DNA of 51,733 nucleotides from an uncultured Eubacteriales bacterium. Its GTDB lineage: Bacteria > Bacillota > Clostridia > Peptostreptococcales > Anaerovoracaceae. This document shows positions 1 through 8,166 of the stretch, piece by piece (the stretch's first letter is position 1; every line of letters starts with the position of its first letter). The translations under genes were made by a program, and so were the position numbers. The notes below the pieces were generated by a model, which was given only the letters and a program-made list of their open reading frames with translations, was not told where the DNA came from and searched no databases. The stretch spans positions 1 through 51,733 of the forward strand of contig CADADV010000013.1 of NCBI GenBank assembly GCA_902786815.1, written 5' to 3'.

Positions 1-1
1 G

Positions 2-94
2 GATGAGGCCGTAAAGGAACGCAAGGCCGCTCTGGCGGAGCTCGACGCACTGAAAGCCGCCGGCGAAAAGCCGAAGGAGGACGCGCATGAATAA
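2..94 (+). CDS. C-terminal tail of an unknown protein (5' end outside window)
   Basis: An open frame enters from the left edge and stops with TAA at 92-94, giving about 30 residues rich in Ala, Lys and Glu (it ends GEKPKEDAHE). It overlaps the start of ssb by 8 bp, so the two genes are translationally linked. In phage early operons the gene before ssb is often a RecT/Erf-type annealing protein or a nuclease. The fragment is too short to show which, so that is only a guess from position. Confidence 0.6.
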   Translation, partial: DEAVKERKAALAELDALKAAGEKPKEDAHE

Positions 95-554
95 GCTCAC
101 GATTATCGGGAACCTGACCCGTGATCCGGAGCTGCGAAGCGTAAACGGCCGGGACGGCGCGGTGAGTGTCTGTGACTTCACCGTCGCCGTCAACCGGCGC
201 CAGAGCGCACAGCAGCGGCAGAACGGCCAGCAGCAGGAAGCGGACTTCTTCCGGGTCACCGCGTGGCGCGGACTCGGAGAGAACGCATCCAAGTATCTGG
301 CCAAAGGCCGGAAGGTTGCCGTTGTCGGATCGGTCAGCGTCAGCACATACACCGGGAACGACGGCGTGACACGGGCCAACCTGGAAGTACAGGCGGAGGA
401 TATTGAATTCCTGACGCCGCGTAACGAAACGAACACTGCTTCCGGAGGATATGCAGCTCCTGCGGCTCCCGCACCTGCCCCGGCTCCTGTCCCGGCTCCG
501 GCGCCCCATCAGATGGGCTTCACCGAAGTTGAGACGGATGAACTCCCATTCTGA
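87..554 (+). CDS. ssb: Single-stranded DNA-binding protein (SSB)
   Basis: A 155-residue OB-fold SSB that coats single-stranded DNA during phage replication and recombination. The N-terminus MNKLTIIGNLTRDPELR is the family signature, followed by VCDFTVAVNR and the FFRVTAWRGLGENASKYLAKG stretch of the OB barrel (about residues 1-110). A Pro/Ala-rich flexible linker follows (about 120-140). The acidic tip DELPF is the standard protein-docking tail that recruits helicase, polymerase and recombination partners. The start codon overlaps the upstream gene; the stop is followed by GAGGAGGTGAGGTG, the ribosome site of the next gene. Length is normal for a phage-encoded bacterial-type SSB. Confidence 0.95.
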   Translation: MNKLTIIGNLTRDPELRSVNGRDGAVSVCDFTVAVNRRQSAQQRQNGQQQEADFFRVTAWRGLGENASKYLAKGRKVAVVGSVSVSTYTGNDGVTRANLEVQAEDIEFLTPRNETNTASGGYAAPAAPAPAPAPVPAPAPHQMGFTEVETDELPF

Positions 555-567
555 GGAGGTGAGGTGA

Positions 568-1284
568 ATGCACGTGGATATCAAATGGATCAAGCTGTCA
601 GTCAGCTGGTACAAGTCAGATGATGTCCAGCTGATCCGAAAGCTTCCTGACGGTGACACGATTGCGCTGATGTTTGTCATGCTGCTTGCCATGGCCGGAG
701 ACCGGAACGAAGGCGGTTATATCCCTTATTCCGAGGAAGACATGTCCGCGCTTCTGGATCTTCCGCTTCCTACCGTACGGATGGCCATACGGGCCATGGA
801 AAGCCGTGGCATGGTGGACTTCGACGACGGTATGTTCCATGTGACGAACTGGGATAAATACCAGAGCGTGGAAGGCATGGAAAAGATCAAGGAACAGAAC
901 AGGATCCGGAAAGCGAGGCAGAGAGAACGGCAGAAGGCGCTGTCCGATGCATCTGCCCCTGCTCTGCCGGAGCCGGAAAAGAAAAGCGCGATGGAGCGCC
1001 GGTTTGAGCGTTTCTGGAAAGCGTATCCGAAGAAGGTCGGAAAAGGCGGCGCTGAAAAAAGCTTTGCGAAGTATAAGCCGGATGATCAGCTGACGGAGAC
1101 CATGATCCGGGCAATCGAAGCCCAGAAGAAGAGCCGGCAGTGGAAGGAGGGATACATCCCGAATCCGCAGACCTGGCTGAACCAGAAGCGCTGGCTGGAT
1201 GAAATGGATGAGGAACCGCTTCCCTTCACCGATCCTCCGGAGCTGGGATACATCCGGGACGAAAGCATTGAGGACTGGAACTGA
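568..1284 (+). CDS. Phage replisome organiser / DnaD-like replication initiation protein
   Basis: A 238-residue protein. The N-terminal ~115 residues resemble the phage replisome-organiser winged-helix domain: WIKLSVSWYKSDDVQLIRKLP, then a VMLLAMAGDRNEGGYIP segment and a LPLPTVRMAIRAMESRGMV recognition helix. A charged linker (RKARQRERQKALSD) leads to a C-terminal domain with FWKAYPKKVGKGGAEKSF and IPNPQTWLNQKRWLDE, seen in DnaD/DnaT-like loaders. The likely job is to bind the phage origin and load the helicase encoded next. Its stop codon overlaps the ATG of the helicase by 1 bp (TGATG). The family call is from motifs; no origin repeats were seen inside the gene. Confidence 0.8.
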   Translation: MHVDIKWIKLSVSWYKSDDVQLIRKLPDGDTIALMFVMLLAMAGDRNEGGYIPYSEEDMSALLDLPLPTVRMAIRAMESRGMVDFDDGMFHVTNWDKYQSVEGMEKIKEQNRIRKARQRERQKALSDASAPALPEPEKKSAMERRFERFWKAYPKKVGKGGAEKSFAKYKPDDQLTETMIRAIEAQKKSRQWKEGYIPNPQTWLNQKRWLDEMDEEPLPFTDPPELGYIRDESIEDWN

Positions 1285-2660
1285 TGGAAAGCGTTTACTT
1301 CAACCAGGAAGCGGAGGAACAGATTCTGGGTCTGGCCATGCAGAACGCTGAGTGTCTCAAGGCCGTGAAAGATCTGAATCAGGCGGAACTGTACTTTTCG
1401 GAAAACCAGGTGATCCTCAGGGCGATATCAGCTCTGGCAGCGGAAAACAATGCGGTGGACATGATCATGGTGAACAACTGGCTGATGAAGCGCAGCCTGC
1501 TGGATGCCGCCGGAGGAGCCCCGAACATCATCAAGATCTACGGAGGCGCGTTTCTTCCGAGCCTGATGAAGAACTATCTGCAGATCATCCACGAATGCTT
1601 CAGCCGGAGACAGCAACGGCAGGCAGCCAAGGAATACGCCGAAAAGCTGGACGCCGGGGATGACACCGAGGAAACCCGGGAGTGGATGGTTCGCCAGATG
1701 AAGGACGTGAAGGAAATCCGGGACAACGGCCTGATCTCCATGCAGGACGCGGCCATGAAAACCTATGAGCAGCTGGACAGCGACCAGAAGCGGGAGGATC
1801 AGCCGACGAACCGGATCCTGAGTGGAATCAGCACGATGGACAACAAACTGGGCGGCCTTCGTGGAAGCGAGTACGTGGCCATCGGCGCCCGGCCGTCAGT
1901 TGGTAAATCCATCTTCGCCCTGACCTACTGCGTGAACGCTGCGAAACAGGGAAAGCGGGTGCTGCTGGTCAGCCTGGAAATGGATGAAGTCAGCATCACC
2001 GAGCGCGTGATTGCCAGCCAGGGCGGAGGGACGCTGAACGAGATCACCAGCGGGAATATCTCCGATGAAGGCTGGGTCAGCATCGCACAGGTAATCGGGC
2101 CGATCTCAACGCTTCCCCTGTGGTACAGCGTGACGGCCAACACGGTGGAGAAGATCAGGCGGTGCGCATACGAACTGTTTGAAAACGGCGGGATTGACCT
2201 GATCGCAGTGGACTACATCCAGCTGATGGAAGCACCTGGAAACGGACGGATGAACCGACAGGAGGAAATCAGCCAGATCAGCCGGGGCCTCCGGCTGCTG
2301 GCATCGGAACTGAAGATCCCGATCCTGGTGCTGACGCAGCTGAACCGGCTGAGCACCAAAGGCCAGATGATCAAGGGAAAGCGGGTCCGGCAGGAGCCGA
2401 CAATGAGCGAGGCCCGGGAATCTGGAGCCATTGAGCAGGACGCGAACATCTTCATGCTGCTGCATGATCCGGATGAAAGCGAAATGCGGAACGAAGAAGA
2501 AAAGGAAGTCTTCCGGAACCTGAAGGACAAGGGACTGCAGATGATGCGGATCATCATCGACAAGAACAGGCAGGGCAAACGGGGCCGGGTGACACTGGCC
2601 TTTGACGGAGACCACATGAGATTCCTGCCGATCGTCCGGGATACGGAAGCGCCCTACTGA
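1284..2660 (+). CDS. dnaB: Replicative DNA helicase, DnaB family
   Basis: A 458-residue hexameric helicase that unwinds the phage replication fork. An N-terminal helical domain (about 1-110; QEAEEQILGLAMQNAECLKAV) is followed by a RecA-like core. Walker A reads GARPSVGKS (about 200-210), the Walker B region reads IDLIAVDYIQLM, and the SEARESGAIEQDANI plus RQGKRGRVTLAF segments are typical of DnaB C-terminal motifs. Length matches the family (about 440-460 residues). The start is the ATG overlapping the loader stop, indicating coupled expression. Identification is secure; whether it needs the upstream organiser as a loader is inferred from order. Confidence 0.95.
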   Translation: MESVYFNQEAEEQILGLAMQNAECLKAVKDLNQAELYFSENQVILRAISALAAENNAVDMIMVNNWLMKRSLLDAAGGAPNIIKIYGGAFLPSLMKNYLQIIHECFSRRQQRQAAKEYAEKLDAGDDTEETREWMVRQMKDVKEIRDNGLISMQDAAMKTYEQLDSDQKREDQPTNRILSGISTMDNKLGGLRGSEYVAIGARPSVGKSIFALTYCVNAAKQGKRVLLVSLEMDEVSITERVIASQGGGTLNEITSGNISDEGWVSIAQVIGPISTLPLWYSVTANTVEKIRRCAYELFENGGIDLIAVDYIQLMEAPGNGRMNRQEEISQISRGLRLLASELKIPILVLTQLNRLSTKGQMIKGKRVRQEPTMSEARESGAIEQDANIFMLLHDPDESEMRNEEEKEVFRNLKDKGLQMMRIIIDKNRQGKRGRVTLAFDGDHMRFLPIVRDTEAPY

Positions 2661-2685
2661 GAGGTGGAAAGGAGTGGAACAGTGG

Positions 2686-2919
2686 ATGGCCAACTGCAGA
2701 GGCTGCGGAAAGCTGATCGTCTGGACGAAGATGCAGAGCGGAAAGTCGATGCCATGTGATCCGGAAGTGATTCGGTTCGTTCCGGGTGAAGGATCTGAAA
2801 TGTTTGTGACGCCTGACGGATTGTTGCTTCAGGGAAAACGCGATCCGCAGAGCAATATCATCGGGTATATTTCTCACTTTGCTACCTGCCCGAAAGCGAA
2901 CGGATTCAGGAAAGGATGA
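2686..2919 (+). CDS. Small cysteine-containing hypothetical protein
   Basis: A 77-residue protein beginning MANCRGCGKLIVW, with one CxxC, a further Cys at MPCDPEV and a last Cys near the end (ATCPKANGF), spaced like a small zinc-binding fold. A GTG at 2674 would add four residues, but that codon overlaps the AAAGGAG ribosome site (2668-2674). The ATG at 2686, 11 bases downstream of that site, is preferred. Proteins of this look follow the helicase in many Firmicutes phages. Function is unknown. Confidence 0.7.
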   Translation: MANCRGCGKLIVWTKMQSGKSMPCDPEVIRFVPGEGSEMFVTPDGLLLQGKRDPQSNIIGYISHFATCPKANGFRKG

Positions 2920-2923
2920 TCCT

Positions 2924-3811
2924 GTGAGAACCGAAGCCCAGAAACTGGCCTTTGCGCTGAACTGCCGGGAGATCGAAAAGGAAGGCGGCGACGTGCTCTG
3001 CTTCATTCAGGTGAACTGGCCAAGCTATACACCACGGGCCACCTGGTACAACCTGCAGAGACAGTACCTTCACCGGCAGACGCATCAGCTGACCGAGGGA
3101 AGGCCGAAGGAGGATAAGAACATGAACGATCGCAGAGAAATCGCCTACGCGCTGCGGGACAACTACGTGGAAAACGGTGATGAGATCCGCGCATTCCTGG
3201 AGGACTGCGGATATTCGGATCCGTCCAACGGCCTTTCCAGCGTGAAGGACTGGGCGAAGAAAAACGATCCTGAGTGCTACAAGGCCATCAAGGACCTGAC
3301 GGTCAGAGGATCACAGAAACGGAAGCCTCCGGCAAAGGCACAGAATGGCGCTCAGACGGGCCTGCAGGTTTCGCCTACGGACGATAACCCGAAGGAGGCA
3401 GAGGCACCCTGCCGGCTAACACAGGAAGAACCGGAAGGCACTGAGGACGGCGGTACATATTTCATAACCCCGGACGGAGACATCGTGAGGCATGCCGGCA
3501 GAGAAAAGCACAATGTGACCACCTGCTGCGCACCGGCAAGGCCCAGCGGGGTGACGGTACCGGACGAACTGCCGGATCAGTCAAGTAGCAGTCAAGTAAA
3601 ACCGCCGGATGGAGTCAAGAAGAAACCCAGGGTGGTCGAGGTCGAAACGGATCTGGGCAGCTTCCGGAATGAAGACGGCAAGATCGCCTTCCGGAGAGTG
3701 GATGACGGAAAGGATTACAAGAACCAGCTGAAGATGGCCCGTGAACAGTGGCTGCAGCTGGCGGCCGAAATGGACGAAGTACTGGAAATGCTGGAAGAAA
3801 TTGAATTTTAA
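2924..3811 (+). CDS. Hypothetical early protein with N-terminal helical and C-terminal acidic coiled regions
   Basis: I do not recognise this 295-residue protein. The start is placed at GTG 2924 because AGGAAAGGATGA lies just upstream; an ATG at 2879 would overlap the previous gene by 41 bp without a ribosome site. Residues 1-110 look helical and contain paired stretches resembling regulatory-protein repeats (REIAYALRDNYVENGDEI, LSSVKDWAKKNDPECYKAI). The middle (about 110-215) is Pro/Glu/Ser-rich and probably disordered. The C-terminus (LKMAREQWLQLAAEMDEVLE) looks like an amphipathic helix. It lies between the replication genes and a ParB-like gene, so a DNA-linked role is possible but unproved. 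Confidence 0.75.
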   Translation: MRTEAQKLAFALNCREIEKEGGDVLCFIQVNWPSYTPRATWYNLQRQYLHRQTHQLTEGRPKEDKNMNDRREIAYALRDNYVENGDEIRAFLEDCGYSDPSNGLSSVKDWAKKNDPECYKAIKDLTVRGSQKRKPPAKAQNGAQTGLQVSPTDDNPKEAEAPCRLTQEEPEGTEDGGTYFITPDGDIVRHAGREKHNVTTCCAPARPSGVTVPDELPDQSSSSQVKPPDGVKKKPRVVEVETDLGSFRNEDGKIAFRRVDDGKDYKNQLKMAREQWLQLAAEMDEVLEMLEEIEF

Positions 3812-3825
3812 GGAGGACTAAGCAC

Positions 3826-4137
3826 ATGGAAACCAAGGAAACGAAAATCACCATCGGAGATCTGACTTTCTGGACGCGGCCCTGGGGCGAAGGCAAGGCC
3901 GTGCTGACCGCGAACGAAACCAGCCTTAACCACTGGCTGTACAACGTTCACAAGGAACATCCGGATGTCTTCGAGATCCTGCAGGACGATGAGGATTTCT
4001 GCGAAGAGGATCTGGAAGGGACCTTCAGCCTGATCGTGGATCCTGGGAAGGTTAGCCTGCTGATCGGCCTGGGAGAAGTCGGGATCGGCTTCCGGGTATC
4101 CGAAGATGATGAGGAGGAGAAAATCAGTGCCGAATGA
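3826..4137 (+). CDS. Hypothetical acidic protein
   Basis: A 103-residue protein starting METKETKITIGDLTFWTR after an AAGGAGGACTAAGCAC ribosome site. It is acidic (ends DDEEEKISAE), alpha/beta in appearance, and has no motif I recognise. The end overlaps the start of the ParB-like gene, whose ribosome site GAGGAGG lies inside its last codons, so the two are co-expressed. Confidence 0.75.
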   Translation: METKETKITIGDLTFWTRPWGEGKAVLTANETSLNHWLYNVHKEHPDVFEILQDDEDFCEEDLEGTFSLIVDPGKVSLLIGLGEVGIGFRVSEDDEEEKISAE

Positions 4138-5575
4138 GATTGTAATGATTCCGGTTGATCGGCTGATGCATCATCCGGAGAACCCCAGAAAGGATCTGGG
4201 AGACCTGCAGGAGCTGAGCGATTCCATTAAGGTCAGAGGGATTCTGCAGAACCTGACCATTGTGTCTGCAGACGGTGTGCCCGGAAAGTACTACGTTGTG
4301 ATCGGCAACCGCCGGATGGAAGCGGCGATCCTGGCCGGACTGACAGAGGTTCCCTGTTCCATCAGCGATATGGATCAGAAAACCCAGATCGCGACCATGC
4401 TGGCAGAGAACATGCAGCGGAAGGATCTGACGGTCTACGAACAGGCCGAAGGCTTCCAGATGATGATGGATCTGGGCTTCAAGCCGAAGGAGATCGGAGA
4501 AAAGACCGGATTCAGCGAGAAGACCGTGAAGGACAGGCTGAAGCTGACGAAGCTGAACAAGAAGAACTTTTCCGAAGCTGTGAACCAGGGCGCCACGCTG
4601 CTGGAAATGATCGAGGTCACGAAGCTGGAAAGCAAGGCGGCCCAGAACGAGGTTCTGAAGGCTGCAGGCACGGACAATTTCCGCCAGAAGCTGAAGGAAG
4701 CCCTGGAAGAACAGGAACTGAAGCAGAATCAGGAACGTTTCAAACCGATCCTTAAGGAAGCCGGAATCGATCCCATGGTCGAAACCGAGCGTTATGGCAG
4801 CGGCAGCGGATGGTCGGAGATCTACGGCACAGGCATCGAGTTAAAAGACGCTGACGATGTGTTGCGGAAGAAACTGAAGAAGCTTCAGAAAGAGAACGAT
4901 GGTTCGCTCCGCTATTACTTTACCCGGTGGGGCCGCATTGAGTTCTACAAGAAGAAGGCCAAGGAAGCCAAAGCGCCGATGACCGCGGAGCAGAAGACCG
5001 AGCGCCAGAAGAGCATCGCCAAAGGAAAGCACCTGCGGCATGTGAAGGAATTCTGGAAGCAGGCCTACGAGCTCCGGAAGGATTTCGTGAAGACCTACAC
5101 CGTGGCCAACGGGCAGGGGTCATCGACGCTCGGGAAGATCCTGATCCGCTACGCGCTGAACGGCAAACCGGAATGGAACGGCAAGATCCAGGAAAGCCAC
5201 AAATGGGACGATGCGTACCTCCGCGAAGTCCTGGGCCTGCCGGATGAACCTGTGGAGGCTCCGGATCAGGATCCGAACGCGCCGTCCTACGCAAGGAAGT
5301 ATCTGAACATCTGGCAGCAGGTGGACGGAAAGAGCGACATCCCGATCGTCCGCGTGATGCTGGCCTGGGCAGTAGCCGGAGGCGTGTTCTGGCCCGATCA
5401 TCCGGAGCGCGGGTCCTACCGTTACGATGACGGAACGTATCAGAAGGGCAGCAACATGGAAAGCGATGTTGTCCGGCTGTACGAATTCCTGGTTGAGATC
5501 GGGTACGACCTGAGCGATATGGAGAAGCAGCTGCTGGACGGTACCCATGAGTGCTACCAGATGGAGGATCTGTAA
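4127..5575 (+). CDS. ParB-like DNA-binding/nuclease-domain protein
   Basis: A 482-residue protein. The N-terminal ~95 residues are a ParB/sulfiredoxin-type domain: VDRLMHHPENPRKDLGDLQEL, then IVSADGVPGKYYVVIGNRRMEAAILAG, which corresponds to the GERR-type nucleotide-binding box. A following helix-turn-helix region reads KPKEIGEKTGFSEKTVKDRL. The remaining ~300 residues are phage-specific with no assigned fold. GTG 4127 is chosen as start because GAGGAGGA lies 7 bases upstream; ATG 4106 would sit before that site. In phages such proteins may act in partition-like DNA binding, nicking or transcription. Which applies here is not visible. The stop codon overlaps the next ATG. Confidence 0.85.
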   Translation: MPNEIVMIPVDRLMHHPENPRKDLGDLQELSDSIKVRGILQNLTIVSADGVPGKYYVVIGNRRMEAAILAGLTEVPCSISDMDQKTQIATMLAENMQRKDLTVYEQAEGFQMMMDLGFKPKEIGEKTGFSEKTVKDRLKLTKLNKKNFSEAVNQGATLLEMIEVTKLESKAAQNEVLKAAGTDNFRQKLKEALEEQELKQNQERFKPILKEAGIDPMVETERYGSGSGWSEIYGTGIELKDADDVLRKKLKKLQKENDGSLRYYFTRWGRIEFYKKKAKEAKAPMTAEQKTERQKSIAKGKHLRHVKEFWKQAYELRKDFVKTYTVANGQGSSTLGKILIRYALNGKPEWNGKIQESHKWDDAYLREVLGLPDEPVEAPDQDPNAPSYARKYLNIWQQVDGKSDIPIVRVMLAWAVAGGVFWPDHPERGSYRYDDGTYQKGSNMESDVVRLYEFLVEIGYDLSDMEKQLLDGTHECYQMEDL

Positions 5576-6078
5576 TGAGAATCATGGCGATTGATCCGGG
5601 AAACACCGAAAGCGGATACGTCATCATGGAAGGCTATAAGCCGGTAGAGTTCGGGAAGATCAGCAACGGCAATCTGATCCAGAAGATCTCCATGATGGAC
5701 ACGGACCAGAAACGGTGCCCGGAAGCGATGGCGATTGAAATGGTTGCCAGCTACGGCCTGCCGGTCGGGAAAGACGTATTCGACACCTGTGTGTGGGTCG
5801 GCCGGTTCTGGCAGGAATGCTGGAACACCGTGGGCGTGATGCCGGAGCTGATCTACCGGATGGAAGAAAAGATGACCCTCTGCCACGATTCCAGGGCGAA
5901 GGACACCAACATCCGGCAGGCGCTGATCAACCGCTTTGCCCACCATGATTTCAAGAACGGCAAAGGAACGAAGCAGGATCCAGACTGGTTCTACGGATTC
6001 AGCAAGGATGTCTGGATGGCCTACGCCGTGGGCGTGGTCTTCCTGGACAAACAGCAGGAAAAGATTCTGCAGAGATGA
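5575..6078 (+). CDS. RuvC-like Holliday junction resolvase
   Basis: A 167-residue RNase H-fold protein. MRIMAIDPGNTESGYV is the first acidic strand of the RuvC/YqgF group, AIEMVASYG supplies the middle acidic residue, and a C-terminal helix with conserved Asp (FSKDVWMAYAVGVVFLD) completes the expected D/E/D set. It probably resolves branched recombination or replication intermediates before packaging. The ATG overlaps the TAA of the ParB-like gene (TAATG). An internal ATG at 5584 is an alternative start. Confidence 0.8.
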   Translation: MRIMAIDPGNTESGYVIMEGYKPVEFGKISNGNLIQKISMMDTDQKRCPEAMAIEMVASYGLPVGKDVFDTCVWVGRFWQECWNTVGVMPELIYRMEEKMTLCHDSRAKDTNIRQALINRFAHHDFKNGKGTKQDPDWFYGFSKDVWMAYAVGVVFLDKQQEKILQR

Positions 6079-6124
6079 CATGACAGGGACGGCGGTACCC
6101 TCTGAGGCCGATGGAGAACCACCC

Positions 6125-6301
6125 ATGTTAAAAGCGGTTCTTAAGGAACTTCCCGCTTTTGTACACCTCGCTCCATGGTGCCGCGCTCGGGAATCCGGGA
6201 GGCTACGCGGAAAGGTTTTGGACATTTACCTGCCGCGGCCGGAGGACCGCAAAAGCGCAGCTGCCGCCCGTCCCGTTTACGGTGAACAGCATGTTACGTG
6301 A
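6125..6301 (+). CDS. Small hypothetical protein
   Basis: A possible 58-residue protein (MLKAVLKELPAFVHLAPWC...). GGAG lies about 9 bases before the ATG. It is basic, has no recognisable motif, and overlaps the next frame by 11 bp. It is kept because it fills an otherwise empty gap in a tightly packed operon, but it could be a chance frame. An in-frame ATG at 6080 has no ribosome site. Confidence 0.4.
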   Translation: MLKAVLKELPAFVHLAPWCRARESGRLRGKVLDIYLPRPEDRKSAAAARPVYGEQHVT

Positions 6302-6623
6302 TGTATATGACTTTGACGATAACCGATGGGCTGTATGGGATTCTCTGGAAGGATACCTGACCGGATGGATGACCAAAGCCCAGTACGAGAAGCACTGGAA
6401 AGTCCACTACGGCGTTGTCGGCAGAACATTGCCAAACAGGGACACTGTTTACCGGACAACCGCTGACGAATGGGAGAAACAAAGAAATGAACGACGGACA
6501 GAAAAGATTCGACCAGAGGGACATCCCGAGCTTCCTGCCGACATGGGAACTCCTGGCGATGCTGGCCGAAGAATGCTGCGAGCTTGGGCAAGCCGCATTA
6601 AAGGTGAGAAGGTGTCTGGATGA
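6291..6623 (+). CDS. Hypothetical protein overlapping the MazG-like gene
   Basis: A 110-residue frame. Its first ~65 residues (MLRDVYDFDDNRWAVWDSL, then YLTGWMTKAQYEKHWKV) look like real protein with ordinary composition. From about 6487 it runs across the MazG-like gene in another frame and becomes Pro/Arg/Gly-rich, as shadow sequence does. Either the gene truly overlaps by 137 bp, or an original stop near 6490 was lost by a small indel. Function unknown. Confidence 0.5.
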   Translation: MLRDVYDFDDNRWAVWDSLEGYLTGWMTKAQYEKHWKVHYGVVGRTLPNRDTVYRTTADEWEKQRNERRTEKIRPEGHPELPADMGTPGDAGRRMLRAWASRIKGEKVSG

Positions 6624-6825
6624 TCTGAATCCGACACGGATGACGTTTAATGAGGCCCTGGCCAAACTGAACGAGGAATGGGCGGACGTGCTGCTGGTGA
6701 TCCGGCAGCTGAACATTATTGACCAGCCTCTTGTGTACGAGATCATGAACCAGAAACACGAACGGTGGCTGAATCACCTGAGAGAGCATGAGAAGGGAGA
6801 AACGGACCATGGACAAGAGAACTAA
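6487..6825 (+). CDS. MazG-like nucleotide pyrophosphohydrolase-type protein
   Basis: A 112-residue all-helical protein. It has the metal-binding EExxE pattern in LLAMLAEECCELGQAALK (about residues 22-39) and a second acidic helix, NEEWADVLLVI (about 60-70), the layout of single-domain MazG-like NTP pyrophosphohydrolases. The family cleaves NTPs or dNTPs to NMP and pyrophosphate and in phages may tune nucleotide pools or (p)ppGpp. Start ATG 6487 is used because the protein logic begins there (MNDGQKRFDQRDIPSF). The end overlaps the next gene by 17 bp. Confidence 0.8.
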   Translation: MNDGQKRFDQRDIPSFLPTWELLAMLAEECCELGQAALKVRRCLDDLNPTRMTFNEALAKLNEEWADVLLVIRQLNIIDQPLVYEIMNQKHERWLNHLREHEKGETDHGQEN

Positions 6826-7315
6826 GGCGATGATCATAGTTGTCGGAGCGTTCCTGATCGCGCTGATCCTTCTGATTGCCTGGGGATTCGCCGATGAACA
6901 CGGTGTAGACGCCTGGATAATCTGTCACCCTACCAGCTATGTGAACGCCCGGATGAAGCCTTCAGGCAAGTCTGAGAGCGTAGGTTATTTCTCAGCCGGA
7001 GACAGGGTGGTGCTCGACGGGACTGTGAAAAACGGATTCGCCCATTCTGATTCGCTGCCGGTGGAGTACGGCGAAGGGTGGATCGCGGCCGGATACCTGG
7101 TATTCGATGAACCGCAATGGAAAAACGGCGCCTGGTACTACGTGTGCAGCAACGGACGGGTGGCCGCCCGGAAATGCATTGACGGAGAAAGGCTGTGCTG
7201 GCTGAAACCGATGACCGAACTGCAGGTTTTCTGGTGGACAAAGGAATGGTGCGTTACCACCAGAGGAATGATCAGGACAGAGTTCCTGGAGGAGGATCCA
7301 TGCCACGAATCATGA
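6809..7315 (+). CDS. Membrane-anchored SH3-like domain protein
   Basis: A 168-residue protein with a single strong membrane segment at residues ~7-27 (AMIIVVGAFLIALILLIAWGF), positively charged before it, so the rest is probably outside the cell. Residues ~40-100 resemble a bacterial SH3 fold: TSYVNARMKPSGKSESVGYF, GDRVVLDG, then EGWIAAGYLVF. Two Cys pairs follow. GAAGGGAG lies 9 bases before ATG 6809. An exported SH3 protein among early genes is odd. It could bind cell wall or alter the host surface after infection, but that is inference. Confidence 0.7.
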   Translation: MDKRTKAMIIVVGAFLIALILLIAWGFADEHGVDAWIICHPTSYVNARMKPSGKSESVGYFSAGDRVVLDGTVKNGFAHSDSLPVEYGEGWIAAGYLVFDEPQWKNGAWYYVCSNGRVAARKCIDGERLCWLKPMTELQVFWWTKEWCVTTRGMIRTEFLEEDPCHES

Positions 7316-7509
7316 TTTGCTGGGTGGTCAGGCTGAACCGCCTGTATTTGCTGGAATGGAACGTCGGAGGCGTCAAGATGGACCGTGATCTGCAGAGGGC
7401 CTTCCGGTACCAGAGCGAACGGGACGCCGCCTTCGTGGCCAAAAAGATCTGCGGCGAGGTTGTGAAGTGTCAGGTCAACGACAAGGGACTGGAGGTTATC
7501 AGAGAATGA
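7300..7509 (+). CDS. Small hypothetical protein
   Basis: A 69-residue protein (MPRIMICWVVRLNRLYLLEW...) with GGAGGAGG just upstream. It overlaps the preceding stop by 16 bp. Its hydrophobic first third and RAFRYQSERDAAFVAKKICG helix suggest a small alpha/beta fold. Nothing indicates function. Confidence 0.65.
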   Translation: MPRIMICWVVRLNRLYLLEWNVGGVKMDRDLQRAFRYQSERDAAFVAKKICGEVVKCQVNDKGLEVIRE

Positions 7510-7685
7510 ATTACACCGATTTATCCCTGGAAGAGCTGGAAGACCTGAGGAAGCAGAGAGAAGACGCCGCGAAGATTGCCCTGAACGATCTGGAATTCCA
7601 GGTTGCCAACGTGCTGAATGAGGAAGCCAGAAAGATTCAGGAAGAAATCAACTGGAGGAAGAAGAATGGCCAGAAAACCGTATGA
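7506..7685 (+). CDS. Small coiled-coil hypothetical protein
   Basis: A 59-residue, highly charged helical protein (MNYTDLSLEELEDLRKQRED...) that looks like one long amphipathic coil. It starts 4 bp inside the previous gene (ATGA overlap) and runs 20 bp into the next. Short helical proteins of this type are common in phage early operons; no function can be assigned. Confidence 0.6.
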   Translation: MNYTDLSLEELEDLRKQREDAAKIALNDLEFQVANVLNEEARKIQEEINWRKKNGQKTV

Positions 7686-8163
7686 GCTTCCGGACGATCA
7701 GTGTGAACGGCTGACGCGGACGGAAATGCATTCCGTACAGTGGCTACTGAATGCGGTCAGTACTCTGCGGTATGCCGAAAAGGATCTGGCTGACAGGCTG
7801 GAATGTGTGCCATACGGGAACCGGCGGCTGAAGATGGCCATTGGCCAGGTCGGAAGCCTGCTGCAGGATGTACTCGGTACGGTGAGCGACAAACAGCGCC
7901 GGCAGCTGCGGAACACGGCAAATGATATGGAAGTACGGCTCGTTCCGAAAATGACCAGCCAGACGGTAAGCGTCGTTCTGGACGAGAAGACGGCCAAAGA
8001 GCTGGTGGAGGCAGCACAGGCGAAATGCCACTGGGAGTGCGTGCCGGATCTGGATGAAAGCCGGAACTGTGAACTCTGCAGGCTTCTGGAAACGGTGGTT
8101 CCGCTTGAAAGCTACGAATCGGTGAGCTGCCCGTACTGGCGTGCGGAATGGGAGGAAAAATAA
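7666..8163 (+). CDS. Hypothetical helical protein with C-terminal cysteines
   Basis: A 165-residue protein beginning MARKPYELPDDQCERLTR after a GGAGGAAGAAG ribosome site. The first two thirds are helical. The last 40 residues hold four cysteines (CHWECVPDLD, CELCRLLE, SCPYW), suggesting a metal site or disulfides. It is not recognised. The next gene starts 3 bp after the stop. Confidence 0.75.
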   Translation: MARKPYELPDDQCERLTRTEMHSVQWLLNAVSTLRYAEKDLADRLECVPYGNRRLKMAIGQVGSLLQDVLGTVSDKQRRQLRNTANDMEVRLVPKMTSQTVSVVLDEKTAKELVEAAQAKCHWECVPDLDESRNCELCRLLETVVPLESYESVSCPYWRAEWEEK

Positions 8164-8166
8164 CGT

